Of a stretch of DNA of 64,000 nt, positions 57,501-64,000 are shown piece by piece. How positions within the stretch are numbered: position 1 is the first letter of the stretch; every line of letters begins with the position of its first letter. The DNA is from Yamagishiella unicocca (lineage: Eukaryota > Chlorophyta > Chlorophyceae > Chlamydomonadales > Volvocaceae). The stretch covers positions 62,001 through 126,000 of the forward strand of contig BDSL01000063.1 of assembly GCA_003116995.1 (NCBI GenBank), given 5' to 3'. Both the position numbers and the translations under genes were made by a program. Under the pieces are notes generated by a model that worked only from the letters and a program-made list of their open reading frames with translations, had not been told where the DNA came from and ran no database searches.

Positions 57501-57880
57501 CGCTCCTTCTTGACCGGCGCGCCGTGCGCAGCCGGCACCTGTGCCACCATAGTGTATGTCGACACCAAGATTGCGTGTTCACCTCTGCCATGAATGTTGT
57601 GAAGGTGCTCAGACGTCGGGAAAGGAAGACGATTTGGCCTTTCGGCCATCCTACTGCATCGACACCATCACCAGTTTGTTGCAACCAATCGCCCACTAAC
57701 CTGTACTGATGCGGCCGCAAATCCAGCAGCTGGTGCCACTGGAGCGGGCGAGGCTGCGGCCTCGCACATGATCCGCGCGGTCCGGCGACCGCCGAACAAT
57801 GGCACCATCGGAACGACGGCCGCGAACTTGGCCGTTGGCACGATGACCCTCTTGCAGCAAAGTAAGTTTGCCGACATCAT
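51556..57880 (-). CDS. Bifunctional aldehyde/alcohol dehydrogenase AdhE, upstream copy (951 aa)
   Basis: A second complete AdhE with the same 15-exon structure: 57880-57701, 57538-57404, 57157-57053, 56853-56724, 56589-56434, 56162-55801, 55438-55280, 54681-54310, 54097-53822, 53587-53377, 53095-52961, 52857-52675, 52540-52353, 52115-51997 and 51700-51556. Only exon 2 differs in length (45 codons against 47). The targeting region (MMSANLLCCKRVIVPTAKFA) and exon 2 differ clearly from the downstream copy. Exons 8, 11, 12 and 13 encode identical protein. Active-site Cys (VICASEQ), GGGSPMDAAK, TTSGTGSEVTPF, THALE, CHSMAH and FHVPHG are intact, so both enzymes should work. The introns are longer and carry three SINE-like insertions and several tandem repeats. 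The start could be either of two adjacent ATGs (57880 or 57877); alignment to the other copy favours 57880. Confidence 0.96.
52206..52270 (+). mobile_element. SINE-like repeat in AdhE intron 13
   Basis: TGTCAGGCGATGCGCCCGAT, GGCTCTACC and GAGCTCACTGTAACAATTAA: the 3' end of the family, in the intron between exons 13 and 14 of the upstream AdhE copy. It is absent from the other copy. Confidence 0.7.
53127..53288 (+). repeat. ~70-80-bp tandem duplication in AdhE intron 10
   Basis: Two copies share AGCACC(G/A)GCTTTACGGC and GCGTCAGCTGTTGAGCACTA, then GCGTTTTTACGAGCGAAACG, with a small extra AGCACCAGCTTTATGGGG unit between them. Confidence 0.9.
53665..53741 (+). repeat. ~36-bp tandem duplication in AdhE intron 9
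   Basis: Two copies of TAGATTTCGCTAGCAGCTCT followed by GCTAGAAACACAA lie in the intron between exons 9 and 10 of the upstream copy. Confidence 0.85.
54826..54990 (+). mobile_element. SINE-like repeat in AdhE intron 7
   Basis: A long copy matching 2936-3078: GGGCCCTTGTTCGAG, TGGTGGTTTGCCGTATCTC, TGTCAGGTCGATGCGCCCC, GGGGCCCGCCGTTAACAG and TTACTACTACC. It lies between exons 8 and 7 of the upstream AdhE copy only. Confidence 0.75.
55042..55145 (+). repeat. 18-bp minisatellite (CAAATGCAGTACGCCGCC)
   Basis: About six tandem 18-bp units just downstream of the SINE-like copy in intron 7 of the upstream AdhE gene. Confidence 0.95.
55722..55785 (+). mobile_element. SINE-like repeat in AdhE intron 6
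   Basis: CCCGATGGCTCTACCTTCTG, GGGGCCCACTGTAACGG and TTGCTACTACTACTCC: a 3' fragment that ends about 16 bp from the GTGAGT donor of exon 6 in the upstream AdhE copy. Confidence 0.7.
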
Positions 57881-57984
57881 GGTTGCAACCTGCAAGGCAT
57901 AAGGCGATTTAATGTTCAACGTTCGATTGGGTTATTGTTTCAACCTGTCTGACGCACAGTATCAACTGAGATGCGTAGAGCATA

Positions 57985-57998
57985 AATTATATATATCA
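57985..57998 (-). promoter_or_regulatory. TATA-like box of the upstream AdhE copy
   Basis: The minus strand reads GATATATATAATTT about 105-118 bp upstream of the start codon at 57880, in otherwise mixed sequence. It is a plausible core promoter element. No similar motif stands out upstream of the other AdhE copy. Confidence 0.45.
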
Positions 57999-58254
57999 CA
58001 GTATTAAGCTCGGAGCGAGAAAGGTGCTGCGATCGACGCAGACGTGAACCGGCGAACGCACTAAAATCCAACATACCTTGGAGTTCGCAAACACGTGCGG
58101 AGGCACTCAGCTGCCTTCGATTTCAATGCGCAATTACAGACCGGAGTCACCGACGAGGGATCGCAATTGAGGAAAAGCTTGTTGCGAAGGTCTTGCCGCG
58201 CTGATCGGCTAGCGGCGAACTCTGAAGAATAGGGAACTTCATAAGTCTCCCTTC

Positions 58255-58575
58255 TCATCTCAGGTATTTATAACAGCGAGAGAAAAATCCCGGAACCGTT
58301 TCCCGTACCGAGCGAACGAAAACACCGTTTGGTACTTGCGTACCGGAGCATGAATGCACGATGCATACCGTGACTGTGGGCAATGACGTGGGGATACGCA
58401 ATGCCGTGATATATGCTGTCCACTGCTCACGTCCCTTATGGGGCGGACGAAGCACTAGACCGGGTTCGCTCCAGAACCGTTCCTGTTGCCAAAGCTTTCT
58501 CTTCGGCTTCTGATCATTTTCTGATCCCGAAAATTTGTCTTTGTACCAATTCAAAACATCCCTGTCATCGTACAT
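58255..58575 (-). CDS. Hypothetical short ORF upstream of AdhE
   Basis: A 106-codon ORF beginning MYDDRDVLNWYKDKFSGSEN, Lys/Asp-rich at its start, with no recognised family. It lies ~375 bp upstream of the AdhE start on the same strand. It could be a chance ORF, an upstream exon or a small gene. Confidence 0.15.
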   Translation of the reverse strand: MYDDRDVLNWYKDKFSGSENDQKPKRKLWQQERFWSEPGLVLRPPHKGREQWTAYITALRIPTSLPTVTVCIVHSCSGTQVPNGVFVRSVRETVPGFFSRCYKYLR

Positions 58576-58589
58576 CGCCTCGTCCTGTG

Positions 58590-58668
58590 ACGAGGGCGTA
58601 AAGGAAGTGGGGTTTTACGTAATAGACGAGGGCATAAATGGAAATGGGGTTTTACGGAATGCTGTGTC
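58590..58668 (+). repeat. ~36-bp tandem duplication
   Basis: Two diverged copies of GACGAGGGCGTAAAGGAAGT followed by GGGGTTTTACG, in the AdhE upstream region. Confidence 0.8.
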
Positions 58669-61266
58669 GGCTCGAATCATATTCAAGAGTCTTTACAACT
58701 CCTTTTGCATGAAATACACACAGCCTTGGACGGCATTCTCAGTTTGTCGTATGGCACTATCTAGGGCTCGGGCACCCCGCTTGGAATTCAAATCAGAACG
58801 CTTACATGGCTCCGTTGCCTTATGTTTACACGTACTGTTCCATTTATGCCGACGACCTGTATTGGAAGGCAACGAGAGGTCGTAGGGTCGCGGTTGCGTA
58901 GGTGGCGTCGAGTGACGTTCAAAAGCATACTGTATCTTAGGGAAAGCGAGCATGCAAGCATGCCGAAATCACCAATTGCTGTGAGCGGATACCACCCAGA
59001 GAAAGCTGCTGACAGCACGCCCAGCACGTCCGTGGACATAGCCTGACATAGCCCTCAGTGCGTGCTTCCTGTGCTATCGTTGCATGCGTTGGGCTTGCTC
59101 ATATCGACTCACCGCCATACCATTGCCAAGCGGGTGAGGTCGTGCATGTCCTCGTGTCTCTCAGGGTCCGGCCGTACTCTGCTAGCTGCCAAGCAGCGGA
59201 GCTTTAGCAAACCCATGCCGACGCGCCTAGCACAGCGGTTACCTAGCGTTACCAGGCATCATGCATTAGCACCGCAGTGGCGGATTGAAAACCTGCATGG
59301 CGGGGTATCCCCTAGGAAACAGTCAGTGGCTCAACCAAACAGCTCGCTGGGAGTCTGGCTAGGGTAGGTGTAGGAGGTGCAGGACCTGGCTACCCTCTGT
59401 GGTGGGCGAGTGTGCGCGCGTGGTGGACCAATCACCAGTGAAACAATGACCGCACCCGCGTCCGTGTACTTGTGCCATGGCAAGGGCAAGGTCACACGGG
59501 AGTAGCTGCCCTCGGAACGAGGTGTCCCCCCCAGGACCCCAGGATCTCCAACGCCCTTGGTTTGTCGGCCTTGGGTTCGCGGAATATCTTTTACCCCCAG
59601 GACCCGTGCGGAAGCGGCTCCATGCGGTGGTGCGCTGCAACTCGCGTACGTATGCCGCGTCCTGGCGTCGCCCCCCGCTTTGCCAGCAGTAGTAATAGTA
59701 GTAGTAGCACTTGTTACAGTTGGCTCTGGACCATAACAGACGGTCTTATTGCTTGGTTCTTTGCGATAAAGCCCCCGAAAGGACGCAATGCGGCTTTAAG
59801 CGATCGCCGCAAGCACGGCATGTACGACAACGCTGAGGTGGCATCTTCCGTGCACCCCTGACTCCCTCCGCCGTCCCCTCGGGCCCTCCGGCACAAGGCG
59901 GGGCCCTCCCGCCGCCATACACAGCCGCAGAGTCCTGCCTGCGCCGTAAACGTGCAGTCATTCACGCCGAAGATGCCGTACCAACCACTGCGTCCAGCAG
60001 CCCTCCGTACAACACCCACTACCGGCCTGCGATGTGCCATCCACCGCAACCCGCCACGCCCACGGGTCCTGTGGCCCTCTCCTGTGCGGTGCTGGCTGGA
60101 AGGTACACGAGAAGGGCATCAGGGCGGCATTGCCCACCCGCCGGGACGCGGTAGCTGCAACCTGCTGGGTGGCCTAGGTGGCTTGCCGAAAACAAGAGCT
60201 CGCTCGCTCGCTCGAGGCGAGCTCTGGCGGCCCGCCCTTATTTCGGGCGGTGCTCCCCCTGCGCCTGCGTATCCTTGCGTACTGACCCCTGCACCTCCCG
60301 CGTGGCCGATAGAAACCGCCTTAGAGTGCGGTCCCAGTGTGGGTCCCAGCATGGTCCCTCATCGCAATAACCAAGGCCCTGACAGCACGTCACCGCACGC
60401 ACCGGCGCGACGCGCACTTTTTGTGGCGTGCAGGACCCACATTGCCCGCAGAACTCGCATACATCTCAGAGGGTCACCAGTCCAAGCTGTTTATCCCGCT
60501 TACACCTGTCCTACCCCGATCGCCTGCAGAGGGAGACGTTATCGAAACCAAACCGAGCGCCAGTCACTATAACACGCACCCGGCACGGACACCAAAGCAC
60601 CAAACCTCAGCCTCGGCAGCAGCAAACCCGAAATCAAAGCGTTAATCGCAACGCCGTTGCTCGCAACCCGCTACGGGTGTAAAACCAGAAATAGTAGTAC
60701 CGTTGAGACGGTCTTATGAAGCGTGCATGTACGGCAAGTGTGGGACTCCCGGCCCAAATAAAGATGCCTGCACTCCCGCTGCCGAATCCCATAAAGCACT
60801 CTGGTGTCCACACAGATTCCAGCAGCAGGGCCCGTGCAACCCGCAATACCAACACGCCCTACAACCCGATACCTGCTTGCACTGCTGCGCCCACCCTACG
60901 TATCTTCCCCATCTGGCCCAGATTCATGCATCTCACCGCAACTGCTGCAGCTATCCGCACCGCCGCGTCGTGCCATCGCACCGCCACGTCCTGTCCTGAT
61001 CGAGAGGACAGGAGCAACCCCGGAAACGCAAATGGGCAGTGCGGCATCATCTCTCATCCCCGGCTCCTATTGACGCGGGTGGTGTAGCTCTGGTGGATGC
61101 TGGGCTGTTTATTTCGCGTTACGCGGTCGGCCTCCCATACCCCTGGTCTGGCTGGAGTTGTCGCCGCGTCTGGCTCCCACATCTAATCCAGCACACGCAT
61201 TGAACCCCAGCGGGAGGGCATCGAGGCCGCCTGCACCCCGCCGATCCTTACACGGGTAGCAACCGA
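58669..61266. other. Intergenic, no gene recognised
   Basis: About 2.6 kb with many short open frames on both strands and no motif-supported exon. It contains a short SINE-like fragment at 59690-59735. A short palindromic GCTCGCTCGCTCGAGGCGAGC lies near 60208 in GC-rich sequence. Confidence 0.4.
59690..59735 (-). mobile_element. SINE-like repeat 3' fragment
   Basis: The minus strand reads GGTCCAGAGCCAACTGTAAC, then AAGTGCTACTACTACTATTA. This is the conserved 3' end and tail of the family without the core. Confidence 0.4.
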
Positions 61267-61348
61267 CTGTCGCAGGGGATTCGAACCCCTAAACCCCTAA
61301 ATGGGACGAATATGTCGTCAAATGACGCTGCAACCGACTTAGCAACAG
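61267..61348 (-). tRNA. Class II-size tRNA-like sequence (possible pseudogene)
   Basis: The minus strand has a perfect T arm, AGGGG-TTCGAAT-CCCCT, and acceptor halves CTGTTGC and GCGACAG (one G-T pair) spaced as in an 82-nt molecule. It also has an A-box-like TTGCTAAGTCGG. I could not fold a convincing anticodon arm with U33, and the first 12 nt are tandemly duplicated (61343-61360). It could be a decayed tRNA-Ser/Leu or a tRNA-derived element. Confidence 0.35.
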
Positions 61349-61458
61349 ACTTAGCAACAGCGCCCACTGCCGCCCATGGAATGCAGCATTGCAAGCCGTG
61401 AAGGCTGCTATGTGTATCCCATGGCACAAACCTCACTTCAGCGCACCCCAACGTTGGG

Positions 61459-63717
61459 CTACGAGTGCAGCGGCGCCGTCGCCGCGGCGGGCGGAGAGCT
61501 CTGGAGGCGCAGCTGCAGCAGGTGGATGTCGGTGCTGACCCAGTCGGGGTGCAGCTCCCGGTGGGGCACCTGGGAGGGCGCGGAGTGCCGGGGAGGGTTA
61601 TTCGCATAATGCATCCTGCTGCTGGCGTTGTCCACGAAGTCCACGGCCCTAACGAACAGACTAACACGACATCATGATGAGCTTTCGTGGTTATTCAGCG
61701 GGGGCCAACAGCAGGTAGGCAGCCCTGGGGCAGCCGTGCTGTTGGCCGAAACTGCAGGCGCAGACAAAACGTTCTGAGTTTATGACCCTGATCCAAATGA
61801 GAGCCAAGCGGCCGTCACAACCTCATCCGGACCACCTTGCAGCGCGCCTGATTAGATGCGCCGCGATGCAGTGCTCTCGGTCCCACGCAACAAGAGAGCA
61901 TGTGGTGCCGCGTGCCGATAACGGTCCTAACGACCGACCCTTGTGCGCCCCAACCGCCCTCAACTGCCCCCACCGCCCCACCTCGCGAGCCAGCAGTCCG
62001 TGCTTGGAGCACAGCTCCGGCAGCTCCTCCACTCCCGGTCGCCGCTCGTAACACAGTAGAGCTATCGAGCCGCTGGCGCTGCCTCCGCCGCCGTCACCTC
62101 GACGGCGGCAGCAGTGGCTCGCCCCTCGGCCCCGCCCTCCCTGGACGAGTCCTCCTGGACAGCACCCGTCGCCGAGGGCGTCATTGTGGCGACGAGGGTG
62201 GCGAACAGCCCCGCCCTCGCTGCAGGCGTGTAGACCACGTCTGATGCCAGGAGCACGTCGGGCGGCCGCAGCAGCACCGTCTTTCTAGCTTGCGCCAGGT
62301 GCTCCTGGTTCCCCCACTCTAGCGCCAAGGCGCTGCAGGTTGCGCCTAGGCCGTTAAGCTGCCGTCCGGTGGCGAGCAGTGGGCGGCATGTGTGCGCGGT
62401 GTCAGTGTGTGAGGGGCCCGGAGGCGGCCGTACAAGGTGATGCAGACGTGTGTTTGCTTGCCTCCAGGACGAGGGCTTGCGACACCGGTAGGAGAGGGCA
62501 GCGGCAGTCAGGCGGTCAGGTGCCTCGGGGGCAGCGGCAGTCAGACGGTCAGGTGCCTCGGGGGCAGCGGCAGTCAGGCGGTCAGGTGCCTCGGGGGCAG
62601 CGGCAGTCAGGCGGTCAGGTGCCTCGGGGGCAGCGTGCCGCTGCTGGCTTGTGCGAGATGACGGCGGCATGCATGGGCGCAACCGGAGAGGCCACCGGCA
62701 CGTTAAGCTACCGGGGCCCTACCCCGAAAGCTACCCGGGGCCCTACCCCGAAAGCTACCCGGGGCCCTACCCCGAAAGCTACCCGGGGCCCTTCCCCGAA
62801 AGCTACCCGGGCCCCTACCCCGAAAGCTACCCGGGGCCCTACCCCGAAAGCTACCCGGGGTCCTACCCCGAAAGCTACCCGGGGCCCTACCCCGAAAGCT
62901 ACCCGGGGCCCTACCCCGAAAGCTACCCGGGGCCCTACCCCGAAAGCTACCCGGGGCCCTACCCCGAAAACTCTCATCCCGGCCCCCTTCTGCCATCGCC
63001 GTCGCCGCCGCCGCCAGGCGTCAGCCTGCCGTACCTGGATGTTTTCTCTCAGGTATGGCACCAGGTGCGGCAGGTCCGTCACGTGTACCTGCGCCGCTCC
63101 CAGCCGGGCAGCCGATAGACCCACCACGCCTGTGCCGCTGCCGAGCTCTAGACAGGTGCGGCCAGCCACCAGCGAGTTGCCTGCCCACGGGGGGGAGACG
63201 TCCCGGCGCGGGGGCGGGGCGGGGCGGGCGGGCGGGAGATAGGCGGGTGCGCGGATGTGGGTCAGGCGGCTAATGGGTACATGGCCAAATAGGAGGTGCG
63301 TCGTGCGGCGAGTGCTGAACGCCGCTGCTGCCGGTGCGCGTGCATGGAGTGCAGCTGTGCGGCGCTGCTGCCGGTGCGCGTGCATGGAGTGCAGCTGTGT
63401 GGCGCTGCTGCCGTCGGGTCGGGCATCGGCGGGATCGACACAGGATTCGGCATGTTGGCATCCGCGCAGAAGGCAGGTGCTGCCGTGCCGGCAGGAGGCA
63501 GGTGTGGTCGTGCCGGCAGGGGGCAGGTGTGGTTGTGCCGGCAGGGGGCAGGTCCCGCCCAACGTACGGATCTGGAGCCTTTGGGGGGAACCCTGTTCGG
63601 ATCGACAACCCCCACCACCCTCCGTACAAGGTACGACTGACCCTTGGCCTGCTGGTACGCCAGGTAGTACGACAGGACGAGCCCAGCGTCCCACACCACA
63701 GCGCCCGCCTCGTCCTG
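61459..63717 (-). CDS. METTL21-like protein methyltransferase (Methyltransf_16 family), 5' end not resolved
   Basis: A seven-beta-strand SAM-dependent methyltransferase, probably a protein-lysine methyltransferase. Exons on the minus strand: 63717-63642 (GAVVWDAGLVLSYYLAYQQ, the family vWDaalvL motif); 63180-63035 (SAM-binding motif I LELGSGTGVVG, then VTDLPHLVPYLRENIQ); from 62358 (ALALEWGN..., then DVLLASDVVYTPAARAGLFATL, the DxxYxxxxxxxLxxT region); an exon ending at 61982 (IALLCYERRPGVEELPELCS); and 61569-61459 (VPHRELHPDWVSTDIHLLQL to the stop). Phases agree at every resolved junction. The junction between the third and fourth exons (62062-62200) is unresolved; unspliced, the third exon frame ends at 62062. 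N-terminal exons probably lie beyond position 63717 or outside the window. The introns hold palindromic minisatellites. Confidence 0.8.
62490..62637 (+). repeat. ~33-bp minisatellite in methyltransferase intron
   Basis: Four to five units of GGGGGCAGCGGCAGTCAGGC followed by GGTCAGGTGCCTC, inside the intron 62359-63034. Confidence 0.93.
62708..62975 (+). repeat. 24-bp palindrome-rich minisatellite in methyltransferase intron
   Basis: About eleven units of CTACCCGGGGCCCTACCCCG plus AAAG. Each contains the near-palindrome CCCGGGGCCC. It lies just downstream of the exon ending at 63035 and keeps open frames in several phases (YPESYPGP, SFRGRAPG). Confidence 0.95.
63318..63415 (+). repeat. ~42-bp tandem repeat in methyltransferase intron
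   Basis: Two to three units of GCTGCTGCCGGTGCGCGTGC followed by ATGGAGTGCAGCTGT. A second short array of GTGCCGGCAGGGGGCAGGTG units lies at about 63480-63560 in the same intron. Confidence 0.85.
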
Positions 63718-64000
63718 GCATGCGGCGGCGACGACGGCAGCAGCAGCAAGGGGAGGAGAAGGGTGTCCAGTGCAATGGGGAGGGCCTCAAGGGTAATTTG
63801 CCTGGCCCACGAGCAAAATGGTGACCTGACCCACAAATGCGGGCAGTAAACACGGTTCGGCAGCACAGGACGAGTGGATGCGAGTCCTAGTTCACCCCAG
63901 GGGGAGGTGCGTGCGGGTGAGCCCACAGTACATAGTACTCGCCCCGGAGCTACCCTCATCGCGTCTCAAGGTATATACAGGTGGATGAATATACCTGCAG
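63718..64000. other. Window edge, no exon resolved
   Basis: This probably contains the intron upstream of the first resolved methyltransferase exon. No start codon exon could be assigned. A CTGCTGCTGCCGTCGTCGCC stretch precedes the acceptor. Confidence 0.4.

Noticed and set aside
44151..57880. CRISPR-like or bacterial operon origin for the AdhE genes
   Set aside because: AdhE is bacterial in ancestry, but both genes have 14 spliceosomal introns and targeting sequences. The 18- to 24-bp repeats in their introns are uninterrupted tandem arrays without spacers.
62708..62996. YPESYPGP / SFRGRAPG repeat protein
   Set aside because: The 24-bp array lies between two phase-compatible methyltransferase exons, so it is an intron minisatellite, not a coding repeat.

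Overview
The window looks like nuclear DNA of a volvocine (Chlamydomonas/Volvox-type) green alga. The reasons are GC-rich, intron-dense genes with minisatellites in many introns, Gln/Ala/Gly-rich low-complexity proteins, TGTAA-type polyadenylation signals, and a transit-peptide-bearing bifunctional AdhE alcohol dehydrogenase whose length matches algal ADH1. I had no database access; all gene models come from reading splice sites, frame phase and family motifs.

Layout. Positions 1-12,800 are repeat-rich and gene-poor. They hold several copies of a SINE-like dispersed family, a rearranged inverted repeat (1258-1553), a tRNA-Gln-like gene beside a ~670-bp TTGGG array (4382-5138), a frameshifted reverse transcriptase relic (about 8551-9520), a 21-bp terminal-inverted-repeat element (9740-10029) and a long polypyrimidine minisatellite (10645-11231). 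From 12,837 to 18,197 two housekeeping genes are divergently transcribed: a circularly permuted YlqF/RbgA-family ribosome-assembly GTPase (minus) and a membrane-anchored peptidyl-tRNA hydrolase 2 (plus). A plus-strand gene at 22,473-30,224 encodes a ~1,520-residue Gln-rich protein with an atypical N-terminal bromodomain. A second very large plus-strand gene (about 32,940-43,241, 5' end unresolved) encodes a >2,500-residue low-complexity protein that I do not recognise.

The best-defined region is 44,151-57,880. It contains two head-to-tail minus-strand copies of a 15-exon AdhE gene (aldehyde/alcohol dehydrogenase, 953 and 951 residues). Their exon structures match exactly, all catalytic residues are present, and both have N-terminal targeting sequences. 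The 5' exons differ strongly while exons 6-13 are nearly identical, which suggests gene conversion. Three SINE-like insertions lie only in introns of the upstream copy. At the right edge, 61,459-63,717 holds a minus-strand METTL21-like (Methyltransf_16) protein methyltransferase whose 5' end probably lies outside the window.

The genes do not form one pathway. The GTPase and peptidyl-tRNA hydrolase both serve translation; the AdhE pair serves fermentative acetyl-CoA to ethanol reduction. I found no CRISPR array, bacterial operon or obvious new multi-gene system. The most interesting features are the AdhE duplication with its mosaic divergence, the bromodomain lacking its canonical Asn, and the repeat landscape.
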